From positions 1,054,001 through 1,118,000 of the forward strand of contig NBBA01000008.1 of NCBI GenBank assembly GCA_002794785.1: a DNA stretch of 64,000 nucleotides, read 5' to 3'. This DNA comes from Coniferiporia sulphurascens. Taxonomy: Eukaryota > Basidiomycota > Agaricomycetes > Hymenochaetales > Hymenochaetaceae. The position numbers were made by a program, and so were the translations under genes. Of the stretch, positions 37,062 to 49,509 are shown piece by piece. Under the pieces are notes generated by a model. It ran no database searches. It was given only the letters and a program-made list of their open reading frames with translations, and was not told where the DNA came from. Every line of letters begins with the position of its first letter. Positions within the stretch are counted from its first letter, which is position 1.

Positions 37062-39721
37062 ATGTCCGACCCGACCAGCTTCGTCCCTCCCATAGGGGAG
37101 CCGACGACGGCCGTCAACCTCGAAGATGCGTCGGCAGCGAACTTGTCGTTTGCGCAGCAGGCTACCCGGACCGTGCACGAGACCGAGGTGCGTACTTTAC
37201 ATGGCTTCCTGGCCCCAGTTTCAAATTCAACTCATATCCCCCCCCCTACTTCTGTAGATGAACATATTCATCGCCGCACAGCGAGGCGAGGTCGATGTCA
37301 TCAAATCGCTCATCGAGTCTGGGAAGGCACACGCGACGGACAGAGACGAGCAGAATATCACTCCACTCCACTGGGCCGCAATTAATGCGCAGGTCCCAGC
37401 CTGCCGGTATCTGCTCGAGCAAGGCGCGGAAGTCGACGCGCTCGGTGGCGACCTAGTGGCGACGCCTATGCAGTGGGCAGCCCGGAACGGGTACCTCTAC
37501 GTCATACAACTACTCATCGCGCACAACGCCGACCCGACGATTTCCGACGCGCAGGGCTACAACACGCTTCATCTCGTGACGCACTCGTCGTCGGTTATGC
37601 CCCTGCTGTACCTGCTCCACCAACCGATCAGCGTCGACTCGCGCGACGCGCAGGGCCACACTTCGTTGATGTGGGCAGCGTACCAGGGGGACGCGCTCTC
37701 CGTCGACCTCCTGCTGAAGCACGGCGCCGACCCGAATACGCGGGACGAGTCTGAGCTTACACCTCTGCACTGGGCTGTCGTGAAAGGGAACAGGAATTGC
37801 ATTCGCAAGCTCGTTGAGAAGGGAGCGGACCTTACCGCCAAGAACCGGGAGGGAAAGACGCCGAGAGATATGGCTGCTGAGTTGAAGAGCCTTGGCGCAT
37901 GGAAACGGGCATTAGAGGAAGGAGGTATGCTGGAGGACGGAGCACAGAAGCAAAAACCTTTGAGTGAAGTAAGCTGTGGCCATATTTATCAAGGCTTGAC
38001 CTTACTGACCCCTTGCAGCGTAACACGAAACTAGCCATTTTCCTCATGCCAACTTTCTTCTTCTATCTCATGTTCACGACGCTTAAAATTATGCCCTGGT
38101 ATACCGGAATATTGCTCGCCATGGCAGAATTCTTCGCGATGCACCACGTGCGTAGACCTATGTTTTCATAGAATGTGCTTCTTTATTTGTTACTGACCGA
38201 GAAGTTCATAGATCGTGACACGTGTTCTTCTGAATACCTCAAGTTATACTGATAGCGTAATACAAAGTCCGTATTATGCCGGAATTATCTCAGGCAGTAT
38301 GGTGTGGGTTGCGTACTGTTGGGTAACGCGTTTGCTGTATCGTAAGGATATGTTCGTTTGAACCTTCGAGCGCATTCCGTTAACATATAACGCAGAGCCC
38401 CAGCACCATCCGTTCATTCACCTGGCCTTTGCCCTGGCATACGGATTATGCGCGTATAACTTTGTGCGCTCTATCACTCTCGATGCAGGGACGTGTCCAA
38501 AACCTGCGAACGAAGGAGAGCTAAGGGCTGTAAGGAGCCTTCTTGTGTGCCGGGAAGATATAAATTAACACCTTTATTTTACCAGATTGTCGAGGACCTT
38601 GCGTCGGAAGGCCGATTAAATGGACAGACGTTCTGCATACAGTGCATGGTATGACAATCCACATATTTGCACTCCTTCTCAAGCGGCTCATGATGTGCAT
38701 CAAAGGCACGAAAACCCCTCCGCTCAAAACACTGCCGTGTATGCGACAGATGTGTGGCTCGTCACGACCAGTAAGCCTTGCCTTCTCACCTTCCGCTGAG
38801 TTTCTTCTCATTCTACTTTTAGCCATTGTCCATGGGTATGGAACTGTGGTGGGTGCCTTTTCCGCCTTGCTTCATTTTATAGCTGACACCTTTTAGTTGG
38901 AGTAAACAACCATCGCCAGTTCATCTTGTTCGTGACTACGCTTGTCATTGGAATAATTATGTTCGACTATCTTGCTTATGCTTGTAATGTTGCCTCTTTA
39001 TGCTTATCTATGTTCTATGCCCTCATTCGTCTCGTCAGATTTCTCGACTATCAACGCTCTGTCAGAACCCTCGTCGTCATGTCTGCTCCCCGACGAGCTT
39101 TGTGCTATTACTGCTTACGACCCTTTCCTCTTTGCCGTGGCCTGCTGGTCAACCCTCCAGCTCCTCTGGACGACTGTACTCCTTACCGGACAACTGTACC
39201 AAATCACGCGTCAAATGACAACCTTCGAGGTCTCGAACCTCGGGCGGTACGGTTTCATGGGCGGGCGCGGTGGCAGTAGCCTCGCCTCGCAAATGGGGCA
39301 CCGCCACCAGCACGCGCCACTCGGCGGGGGCGGCGCGGGGGGCGACGAAGTGCAGCCGCACAAGCACCAACACGTGGGATGCGGAGGGATGCTGATGCAG
39401 TTGACAGGGTTCGACGCGTTCACGAAGGGCCGTGCTGCGGACGGGCTGGCACGCGCAGGGAAGGCGGCGAACCCGTTCGACGCGGGCATCGTAGGGAATT
39501 GCACGGACTTCTGGACGACGGGGCGCGAGCTCGGCGTCGAGTATGCGCGGCTGTACGATATACCGCTCGAGGGCTTCCGCGAGGCGAAGCGCCGTCGCGA
39601 GAAGGACGAGGAGGAGGACGGCGCTCACGGGACGCGTAAGGCTCGTGGCCAATTCATGGGCTTCAGCCTCGGCATCGGGCGCGGATCGCGTACGGGCTAC
39701 GAGCCCGTGAGCCAGGTATAG
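37062..39721 (+). CDS. AKR1: Palmitoyltransferase AKR1 (ankyrin-DHHC)
   Basis: Integral Golgi/endosome enzyme that transfers palmitate to cysteines of cytosolic proteins; in yeast Akr1 acts on casein kinases and restrains the pheromone pathway. Ten exons: 37062-37187, 37258-37968, 38019-38147, 38212-38341, 38396-38529, 38586-38648, 38706-38770, 38823-38848, 38897-38983, 39039-39721; 717 residues. About six ankyrin repeats span residues 43-260 (NITPLHWAAINAQVPACRYL, ELTPLHWAVVKGNRNCIRKL). Transmembrane helices begin near 283. The Cys-rich catalytic domain has FCIQCMARKPLRSKHC, then [20 protein letters not shown]; the DHHC tetrad is residues 452-455, with the nucleophile Cys455. Two more helices and a Gly/His-rich cytosolic tail follow. 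Exon 8, holding HHCPW, is only 26 nt, and the catalytic domain is spread over four exons. The first exon is a 42-residue acidic leader. Confidence 0.96.
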
Positions 39722-40944
39722 CCTGAGGCTACCGAGTGTCGTTTGCCTGTTGCCGTGTTGCCGTCGATGTTGTTAGTTGATTTGGGTAATGTAATGCCAG
39801 CGTACGCCTTTTATTTTTCGCAGACATGCAGGACATATTTCAGATTGTTCATCTTCGCTACCACTACTTCCACTACTTCTACTACATACCTCGGTTTTCT
39901 TTTTTCTCTCTTTGCACGTTTTCGACTAATGATCCCGTATAGTTTACGAAAATGCGACGGTTGCCTCTTGACCGAATGTAAATGTTGTACTTGATGGAAC
40001 TTGCAAGTGTGGCGATGAACTGCGATGGGGGCTGATAATTATTCGGGGCCTCGAGCCTCGAGGACATCACGCAGTCGTTAAGCACGTGTTTTGAGCCGGA
40101 AATCCCGGCTGAACCTTAGTCGAGCCTCAAGACGGTGGAAACTCTATTGCAAACATAGGAAAATTGTGGCCCATACAATCTAAATATCTCCTCCCCGTTT
40201 TCTCTTGACCTCACCTTGGCGAAGCGAAACGAAACGATATGGAGGGAAATATTGAAAATACCGAGAAGTTGACGCACTTTTTCCACACAGTTACTTTTTG
40301 TTTTATTTTACAACACAGAAAGCGAGGATAAGAAGGAACAAGAAATAAGAATAAGTAAGTTGATATGATAAAAAACAGATTACACTCTCGGCTCGTGTTC
40401 GTGCCGAATATGCAAAACAAAACACAACATCTAGAAGTTACAGTCCTGAGTGACTTTTCAGTCCAAAACGTTGGTCGCAAAGTGCACGAACAGTTGAAAA
40501 TTGATTCCAATAAAAGAGTGTGTGTATGCACAAAAAGGTGTTGCGGATGGGCTGTGGTTGTGGTCGTGGTTACGATTGTGGTCGAAGTTGAAGATGAGAA
40601 TTCACGAGTCGACTTTGAACAACGTGAACGTGAACGTTGAAGTGTGTAGCTGTGGCTGTGGCTCGGGCTAATGCCAGGGAAGAAGACAAAGGGTATCATG
40701 ACGCGGTCGGGGTATTGTCAGGTTCAAAGTAAAGAAGGGTAGGATATGCGGTATGCGCTGCGCTGCGGCCTACGTATGCCTGGAGGAGACGGCGAACTGA
40801 AGGTATTTTTACGTGAGTCTGGTTTTCGCTATGGTATACATGATATGATCCGTTCAGTGCGAAAACGGAGACTTACGAAATGAATGGGACGGCACGTTCG
40901 ATGTGGGTGTGGCGAAAGGAGTGTGTTACGGTATTCCGTACTCT

Positions 40945-41010
40945 GCGGTTGCAGTTGCAATTGCGGTCGTGGTTGTGGTTGCGGCTGTGATTGTGGCTGC
41001 GGCCGCGGCC
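40945..41010. repeat. Degenerate hexanucleotide tract, 11 units
   Basis: Eleven successive hexamers of the form G(C/T)(G/A)(G/A)(T/C)(T/C): GCGGTT, GCAGTT, GCAATT, GCGGTC, GTGGTT twice, GCGGCT, GTGATT, GTGGCT, GCGGCC twice. The phase is perfect although most units differ. Confidence 0.85.
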
Positions 41011-42842
41011 GCCTGTGCCATGCTCACCGCTCCGAGCCGTGCATCACGAGATCACACAGTAAGAAGAGAAAACGGAACCGCTGTCGTTCCTTCCTGCATC
41101 GACAAAAACGGGGAGCAGTACTGGTGATGGTGGTGAGCCTGAGGACAGTTCCGGGACTCCCGGGGATAAGGAGCTCGGCTGCCAGCCTGAGTGCCTGGGC
41201 GGCGAAGGCGAAGGCGAGGGGAGTACTAGTGTAAGGAATTCGTCCATTGATGGGGCGAAGCTCTAAATGGGCGAACACCGAACGTGGAGTCGAAGTCGAA
41301 GCTGTCGAGGTATGAAATCGAAGGGACTCAAAGACGTTCAGCGACGAAAATCAATAAGCGCGAGTCGGGTTGTTGCGAAGAACAAGCTTAAACTGCGCAG
41401 AGGGGGTTCGAGTCGAAGGAGCAGGTAGAGTTGAGAGTTGTTGGGACGGAAGAGCGAGACGAAAGCCTAGGAACTCGAGGGGCAGTTTTATACTCCCAGC
41501 CAAGCCATGAACCACAGTACAACCACAGTAGTGCACAGTGCACATATGTACTGTCAAAGCGCACCATATCCATAACCCGCCACACCGCAAAAAAGGAAAA
41601 GTCAAAGCGGTAGTAGTGGCTGGCGGTGGAGCACTGGTCTGAGGTGTTCGAGTCTTCCCATTGGTCCGAGCTGCAGTGCACAGCAGCATGCATACCACGT
41701 TCCAAAAAGCGTCGAACGCTTTATCCTGGCCGATGGCGGTGGATCCAAGTCGGCGCCAGCCTGAGTACTAGTGGCAGCCCGAGGCCAGTCAGCAGCTACA
41801 GCTGTAGGACTCCGAGTCGGGGGTACTGTAAGGGCACAGAATCCAAGTCCCAGTTCATATTAGCAAGGCCCAAGATTCCAAGCAAGCAGCGGGCCATTGT
41901 AGTTGTAGTTACAACTGGTGCTCGCGACTCGGTGACCGCCAAAACGGTCGCCAGTACGGGAGAACCCGGGCCGGGGCGAAAAGAGTTGAATATTGAATAT
42001 GGCAGTACTCCAGTGACTCGGACTAGAACTCGGTGTGTGGTGACCGCCTCTGATCATAAGTATCATGGCACTATCTCTTTTTCCGGAAGACGGGGGTGAA
42101 GGCGATGGCGGAAGGCCGTCGCATACCAGTGCACAACTCGGACCTCGGACCTCGCCAGCTGCCAGTTATTCGGCGCAGTCGCATATAAGTGCATACCATC
42201 GTTTGACTCGAACATCCGTACATGCGATTATAGATGTCCTCCGGAAAACTAGTCATGCGTCGGAGTGGGTGTTCAGATGCGGAAGGAAAGAAAGAAGGAA
42301 CGGAGGGAAGTTCGATTTGGTCTTGAAATGAAATATTCCGTATTCAGCTCAGCCTCAGGCCTCGGCCGTATACCTTTTCAAGGCTTCTGACTTCTGCGAC
42401 TGTGCGCCAAGTCCACTGCGGACTCGGAACCAGGGACTAAATAAATACTCACACCACGATACGTAGCAGCCCGAGTTGGATATACCGCCCTTTGCCTCGG
42501 ACCGACTATTAAATTTCAAATTCGTACGCGATGAGTTACTGCGCACATGAACGGAAGTCTATGGCATTACAAACTCCCAATCTAGGTCCGGGTCTTCCCA
42601 CGACACGAGTGGAGTTGCACGCCCCGCGCAGACAAGCTCAAAGGGGAAGGAAAACCGGAAACAGAAACAGAAGGCAAAGAAGGAGGACGAAAGAAGGACT
42701 TGGGACGTTCGAGTCCGAGTCACTGGCGGCGGCAGGCTTACTGGAAGAAGAGAAAGGGATCGCAGACCTCGGAAGACTCAGAGGAGAACCCCACTGGCAG
42801 TCGAGAGCGGTCTGGGAAGTGCAGCGGATGGATGGATGGAAT

Positions 42843-42860
42843 CGGACTCGGACTCGGACT
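42843..42860. repeat. CGGACT hexanucleotide, 3 units
   Basis: Three perfect CGGACT units directly after a GATG tetranucleotide run; the same hexamer recurs at 46984 and 59659. Confidence 0.8.
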
Positions 42861-43946
42861 TCTGTGAATGCACGCACACGCACGCTGGATCGAATCACGA
42901 CGGTCCGTCCGGATTCTGGAACTCAATACGTTGGCGCAGAAAAACAGTACAAATCGAATGCCTTCCAATTGGCCGATCCGAGTCCGTGTCTGACTCTCAA
43001 GTCTCAAATCCCGAGTCTGATGACAAAAGAGAAAAGGCGGGGAGGTTGAAAGGCAATGCATATGCTACTGAGCAGAAGGAAGGAACAGATCCATCTAGAA
43101 GAAACCAGAAGAATACCGCACTGTGCTGTTGCTGTTGCCGCGATGTCACTGGCAGCTTCGACGTCAACCGACTGCTCATTTGTCCGATTGTCCGGTTTTT
43201 CCGATTTGGGCATTAATTTACTGTAAATTTGGGGAGAAAACCTGGAGACTCGGAAATCAGAAATCAGAAACGGAATCGGCGGAAGAAGACGAAGACAAAG
43301 ACAAAGACGAAGAGCGCCTACATGGGGGCGCGGGGAACTCCAATTGAGCAAAGAGCCGGGGAAGAACATCAGTTTTAATCTTAGTGTTGATATTGATATT
43401 GATATTAATAGCGAACAAAGACAAAGGAGAAGCGCGCTCAATTTGATACTTGATTCTTCTTCGATGATATTAGTGTTTGCCTCGAGTACGTGTACGCAGT
43501 ACGTACGGTACAGCTTTCTGGTGGCAACGCGGCGGCGTAGGCATAGCGTCCTAAATACGATCATGCAGTGATAGCGGTTCAGCCTCAGGCTTAACTCGAA
43601 CGGTTCTTGTGTTCCCGGGGCCCTGCCGGTATTTTCTTCATCTGGGATTCTAATATTGATTGTATTGGTTTATAGAAGTGTGTAGTGCGTAGTACTGTAC
43701 GTGCGTGCGTGCGTGCACAGCCGTTAATACTGGCACGAGGAGGGGACTCCGAGTCGGAACCCCGAAATCCCAAATCACCACGAGTCGGCGTAGTCGACCA
43801 ATTCTACCAGTACTAATACCACTAGTAGCCTGAGTACTTCGACTACTACGCCGCTGCCACGGTCACGGTGCGAAGTACTTTAAGTTTACTGCGCCCAGGC
43901 TCCGAGTCGTGCTACGGTAATACATATACTCAAGGGGTGCTCTCGT

Positions 43947-43964
43947 TCAGGCTCAGGCTCAGGC
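43947..43964. repeat. TCAGGC hexanucleotide, 3 units
   Basis: Three perfect TCAGGC units. The complement appears as GAGCCT units near 56.6 kb. Confidence 0.8.
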
Positions 43965-44236
43965 TGCGGGGTGGGGCTGTACATTGTACGTTATGATCAT
44001 AATATCATGCATGTGGCCCAGGGTGCATGGGTGCGCGTGTACCAGGGTTCGTATTAATATTCCGGGATATGGATACTAGGTTTAGATCTGCGCTCGCGAG
44101 TCGCGAGTCGTGAGTCGCGACACAAGCCACTGGCGGGACTCAGGACTCCGGACTTAGGAATCAGAAGCCCAGGAGCCCAGGAGCCCAGCTGGCTGGCGCA
44201 TAGTTACGATGCACCAAGGACTGCGCCGCTGCACCA

Positions 44237-44250
44237 TACCACTAGTGGTA
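44237..44250. other. 14-bp perfect palindrome
   Basis: TACCACTAGTGGTA reads the same on both strands. ACTAGT cores recur through the desert, so this may be composition rather than a protein-binding site. Confidence 0.6.
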
Positions 44251-46590
44251 CTGGGGGAGCGGCTGCCGGTGGTAGATTAGGTTTGGGAATATGGGTCGGG
44301 ATTCGGGGGAGGGGAGAGTAGACACGAGTCGTTGCTATTAATTGTGGTCGTCGTTCAAGTTGTTATTTTCATTGGTCTGGACCGGGCTGGGGTCGAGGAT
44401 AAGAAGAACTACCCCCGTCCCCATCCCCGTCCCTGTCCCTGTCCCTCGTATTTTTATTTATTTATTACTTTGTTCGTCTGAAGGCTGTCCCGACTAGGAA
44501 GGGTTTGGAAATTTCGTTGTACATCATGACCACGATCATGGTTTGTCTGCGGGTTGTATGTACTGTATTACCAGAACGTATTAGCCTGCGTGTCCGAGTC
44601 TCAGGCACAGCCTGAGTATCTCTCAGACTACAGCCCGGCCTGCCAGAGTTTATGCCACCCCCCCCGGGTCGACCCCTGAAGAGTATCAATTATATACTTA
44701 AAAGTGACGCAGAGTCCGCAGATTAGGACTTGCATTTAGAGCCCAGGCTTTGGCTTTCGAAAGGTCGGAAGGTCGGGGCTCGGTCGGGCGCGCGGTATAC
44801 TTGACGTTTCCTGTGCATGCACGTCTGCATCGATATGATTGACTTTTCGAGTCAGACAACTCCGCGACCAAGGAGTCAAGGACTCAGAGCTGGTTCATTG
44901 TCACTGTGCACTGTGCACCCGGGCCGAGGTCATGACCGCCCCTGCTCAGGCTGCTGCGCGTTGTGGATAAGTTTCTTTCGTTTAGCGTTACCTGTGATTC
45001 AATACCAATTTTACTGGATGTTAACAATACCGAACGGCACCGACATAAGATAGATACCGACGAGACCGGTGGCATTAACATTATCATATCCTCAGGCTGT
45101 CCACCTCTCAGCCTGAACTTGAACTTGAAAGGCCGCTCAGCCGGAAGTCCTGAATCTAGATTCTGTCCGCGCATGGTTTTATTCGACCTTTTACTGTTTG
45201 ACCGCGTCGCAATTCAACTCGAGTCTGAGTCGGTTCCAGTACCAGTGCCAGTGGCTGGAGAATATTAATGCCGAAACAGGACAAGTTACAGGCCTAGCCG
45301 CTGAAGGACATGTAGTAAAATAAATTGATCGGCGGAAGCTATCCAAGTAGGTTACAGTTACAGTACTAGTAATTCCGGACGGATCGAAAAATGAAACGTA
45401 ACTTGACACGCTGACGACGGCGACGGCGACTCGGGCTGCAGATCTCGAATCACTACGTACTGTAGTCCTTTCGATGTGGACCTTCTTGCACTGCATGCGC
45501 TTCTCCTTCGTCCTTTCCATGAAGGAAATGCAAGCACACGCGTCTCTAGGGGCGGCGGGCGGAGAGTGACGAGCGACGATCGATTTGGATCTGCGTTCAC
45601 GGAACTACTTGTTTGCCGCGCGGCGGCTTGGGCTTGGCGGGAGGAGGGAGATCTACCGTTGCAGCTGGGCAGAGACGGAGCTTGGCTTTTTCGAGCCTCG
45701 CTTTGCTTTGGCCCCGAGTCTTCGTTCCGCGCCCCCTCCCCTGCCCATCCATCCCAGTCTAAGAGCTGTCGCGGCGTCCGGGTGCATCCGAGTCGCCAAC
45801 TCGTTACATATACCGTTTCCTATACCGTAGAAGAGGCGTCATCTCCGCGCTCGACTCGACTCGGTTCAGCCTGAGCTCGGTTCGACGGGCGGTCAACTGT
45901 AACTGTAACGCCTATCCCCCTCTTATTTTTTAATCCCAACTCCAACTCCAATTCCATTTTTAATTTTAAAATTTACCTCGCTTCCTTGAACCCGGAAACG
46001 CGTGCGCGCGCGCACACACCTTTCATATTAGGCCTAGGGGCCGCCCACCTGCGCCTGCCAAGAGACCGCCCGAGTCCCGACGCCTAGGGCCTATCTATCT
46101 ATTTATGCCACTAGGCGCGCATACATGTACACTACGTGGCAGCCTGAGATCGCGGAGAGGGAGAGATAGTACGGTATATACGGAACGAGACACACGTGCG
46201 CATCTTCGCCATACGTTTCTATGTGGCTCGTTGCCCGTTGCCAATTCCCGCCGTATTGGAAGTCCCAACACCGGCACTCGGGCACTCGGGCACCCGGGTT
46301 CTCAGGCTCCGAGTTGCTCGCTCGTTTCTCCGAGTCGGCTCTGGCATGAGATGAGATTAAGCTTAATTTGGGTCCCAATATCAATACGAATATGCATGCA
46401 AGTATGAATCGTACAGCCAACCTGCGTATTCCCGAACCCCCACCCCCCCTCTAACTTGAAGACCCAAGAAGATAAATAAATCATAATGTACATGCAGTAA
46501 TTAATGTGTACCGTACAAAGCGGGCACAATGCATAATACGGTGCGTGTACAAGTACAATTTTGGGTTACAAAATCGGCATCCGCTGACCA

Positions 46591-46622
46591 TGGAACCGTG
46601 GAACCGTGGAACCGTGGAACCG
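46591..46622. repeat. TGGAACCG octanucleotide, 4 units
   Basis: Four perfect tandem copies of the 8-bp unit TGGAACCG. Confidence 0.85.
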
Positions 46623-46753
46623 TGAATGCGCCAGCCAGCGCCAAAGCCACAAAGCCACGCAATTCCGTGAATCTGAGACTCGCTCCTTTTTCTCCCCCCC
46701 TTTTTCCGGATTCCGAATTCCGAATTCCGAAGATCCATCCGGTGAATATGAAC

Positions 46754-46771
46754 ACCGATACCGATACCGAT
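46754..46771. repeat. ACCGAT hexanucleotide, 3 units
   Basis: Three perfect units, 70 bp before the GTATCC tract; both are hexamers. Confidence 0.8.
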
Positions 46772-46840
46772 ACTACTGGTACGGTACGCAGCACTGAATC
46801 TACCGATACGATACACTGGCACGTCTAATATAACCTACCC

Positions 46841-46864
46841 GTATCCGTATCCGTATCCGTATCC
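46841..46864. repeat. GTATCC hexanucleotide, 4 units
   Basis: Four perfect GTATCC units, followed within 20 bp by imperfect AATCGTTC repeats. Confidence 0.85.
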
Positions 46865-48749
46865 ACGCATCGTTTAATCGTTTCATCGTTCAATCGTTCA
46901 ATCGTCCATCGCGGGCGCTTCGCCCATACCGTCACCGGCGGCGTGACGCCTAAACGAAGTCAAAAAGGCGAAACAGGCAGGAAGACCCGTACCCGGGCCC
47001 GGACTCGGACTCGGGCTTGGACGCGGGCTTGGACGCGGAGCAGGGGATCTTGATCTCGCGTGAAAATCTGTATCTGTATGTACATGTGTGTATGTGTGCA
47101 CGGTAATACAGTGATACAGTAATAGCTAATGTTGATAGCCTGCGTGAGCCGTGGCCCGGGTGTGTCCACGACTCGCGCGGTGGGGTGAGTGCGGGAATTA
47201 GTTGGTATTGATGCTAGTACTCCATCCTACATACAGCACAGTACGATATGTACAGTATGTACTGTATATGATGCTTACAAGTCCTGACAGCCAGCCAGCA
47301 GACGGGCGCTTGGGTGAATGTATGTATGCATACGGCACCATCCTCATCGATTCATTCGACTTAATTGCATCAGGGATAAGACTCGGGAAAGTCAGGAATC
47401 AGGATACGACTCGGAATAAGTAAGTAAATAAGTAGGCTAACTTGAAATCCAATTAGCGCCTCCATCCCGGACCCTTATGTATTCACCAGATTAGAAATAG
47501 CCTACTACAAACGTGCATCTGAAAAACGCCCACGTCGGCGTCGGCATCGGCGTCTCAGGCTGTCGTCTGTCGTTCGCTACCGGGGACAAAGGACAAGGAC
47601 ACGGCCCCGCGACCTCGGAAGTCCAAGATCTGACTTCAAGTTTTAAAAAAGATCTGGCTCCGAGTCTTCTTTTTTTCAGATTTTATTTCGTCCGACAAAC
47701 ATATGTATTATGTACACCGTGACCACACAAAACACAAAACACAAAACATAAAACAAAACACAAAACACCCCTTCATCCCGGGCCAGGGCCGCCAGTTCGC
47801 CAGGAAGGATACTAGTCCTGGGAGTCTGGCAGGACTTTAGTGTCTGTTTCGTTTCAGATAAAAGTACACAAGTCACGGTGCATGCAAGTTAGCCGTTAGC
47901 CGTTACGGTTACGGTTATTACGCGACTGAAGTTGGCTAGTGCTTTGTTCAAGTGGTCCCCGGCCTCCACCCGGCCTAACCAAAGCACAAAGCAAACAACC
48001 GTGACGCTCGTCCTCTTGCCTGCACCCGCCGCATAAGTACGTACACGCACACGCGTTAAACGGCCAAACTTAAGCGCAGATTTCTCGCATTGGGGTAATT
48101 TTTTTCTTTCTTTCTTTCTTGGTTAATTAAATAATTAAATAATGCGTTTTGATTGATTGAATTACGTAAATAAATAATCGCATGGAAGCTTAAGCGCGCT
48201 GAGCCTGAGCAGCAGCGCAGCGCCACCCGGATCGACCTGATTAGGGAAGTCGCCTGCACGGGGTATGTATGATCGCGTATCGTATCGAGGATCGAGAATC
48301 GGTGTCTTTTTTTTGTTTCTTTTTTTGGCGCGCCGTTTCAGGTCGTTGTGGTTTGTTTTGTCATTCCTTTTTTTTTTTCGCAAGGCGCGGCCGCCTCTTC
48401 TCAGCCACTCGGGCGCGGATGCGGATTCAGATGACCGGAGTACTAGTGCTGGTGCTGGTGCTGAGTGTAGGCTATCTCTCATCTGGGTATCTGGGTATCC
48501 AATCTCGAAACGCGCGCGTGCGCCCCCGACGCTACGCTTGGCGCTCGACGCTTGACGCTTGACTCGCCGACTTCGTGACTACGGCCGCCTGACAACGCAG
48601 GAGGTTTCCCGTTTCCGTGACGCGCGCCTCCTTTTGGCGCTGTTTTGCCTGGCCTTGCTTATCTCGCTACTGCCTTTGCTAGGGACGCAAGATGTTGGGG
48701 GGAGATTGGCGATGGGTCGATGGGGGCGATGGGGCGATGAGACGACGGC

Positions 48750-48794
48750 TTGCCTTGCCTCGCCTTGCCTTGCCTCGCCTTGCCTTGCCTTGCC
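48750..48794. repeat. TGCCT pentanucleotide tract
   Basis: Nine successive 5-bp units of TGCCT or CGCCT. One of the few tracts here whose period is not six. Confidence 0.85.
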
Positions 48795-49509
48795 GGAAGG
48801 GGGTTGAGAGCAAACGCACTGAATTGACGTGATCGGGGATTAATATTGGGATTGGATATTGGATATTGGATGGGTGGTCTTTGTTCACGCGCACTTGAGC
48901 CGCATGTTGATTTGATCGTTCGTTCGTTTCGAAGCGCCCCCGCCCGCCCGCATCGCTCGAGATGGCTCGGTGGCGCTGTCCCCCCCGCGCTACGACCGGA
49001 TACCGGATTAGGGGTGGGGTGTGCGTTGGGAAGGAGGGGATGTGTTCAAAAAGGTGGTCGTACGTGAGGCCGAGGACGTCCCTTGTCGAACATCCTCCAT
49101 CCTCCGCGCACGCACGCCGACGAACACGGGGCCGCGCCGGTGACAGGGACGGAGACAGCGACGATCGACGAGTGACAAGCGACAGGCGGCGTCCGGGTGG
49201 ACATCAGGCGCCCGACATAGATATCCAGGGCAAATATAACCCCCAGGGGATAGTAACCCGTGACCAGCGAGCCGGGAGGTCTGGCAGTATCTGCAATTGG
49301 GTGCGTGACGTTTTGGCAAATTATCCCTTCAAATATCCTCAGACGTCTGTTTAGGTCCTAGCTTCGTCCGTGTCGCCGTACTCCACACGATAATTAGGCT
49401 TCACCCAGATCGTCGTCCTCATTGTCTTGTCTGCCAATTAATCCCTAGCCTGCCCACTCCACTGCCCGCCCCGCCCCGCTACAGACAGTGCCCAAACCAC
49501 CGCAGAAGG

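Larger units (their letters stand above)
39722..49509. other. 9.8-kb gene desert with hexanucleotide tracts
   Basis: No protein gene, RNA gene or transposon can be supported. The DNA is full of short imperfect tandem tracts with a 6-bp period (examples listed separately) and of the scattered words GACTCGG/CCGAGTC and CTCAGGC/GCCTGAG. Long reading frames here are dipeptide-repeat artefacts of these tracts. The segment 43.8-49.5 kb also holds a poly-pentamer and several palindromes. Confidence 0.6.

Noticed and set aside
40884..41234. Cys/Gly-rich and Val/Ala-rich frames of 74-116 codons
   Set aside because: Both are dipeptide readouts of the 6-bp tract at 40945-41010 in different frames.
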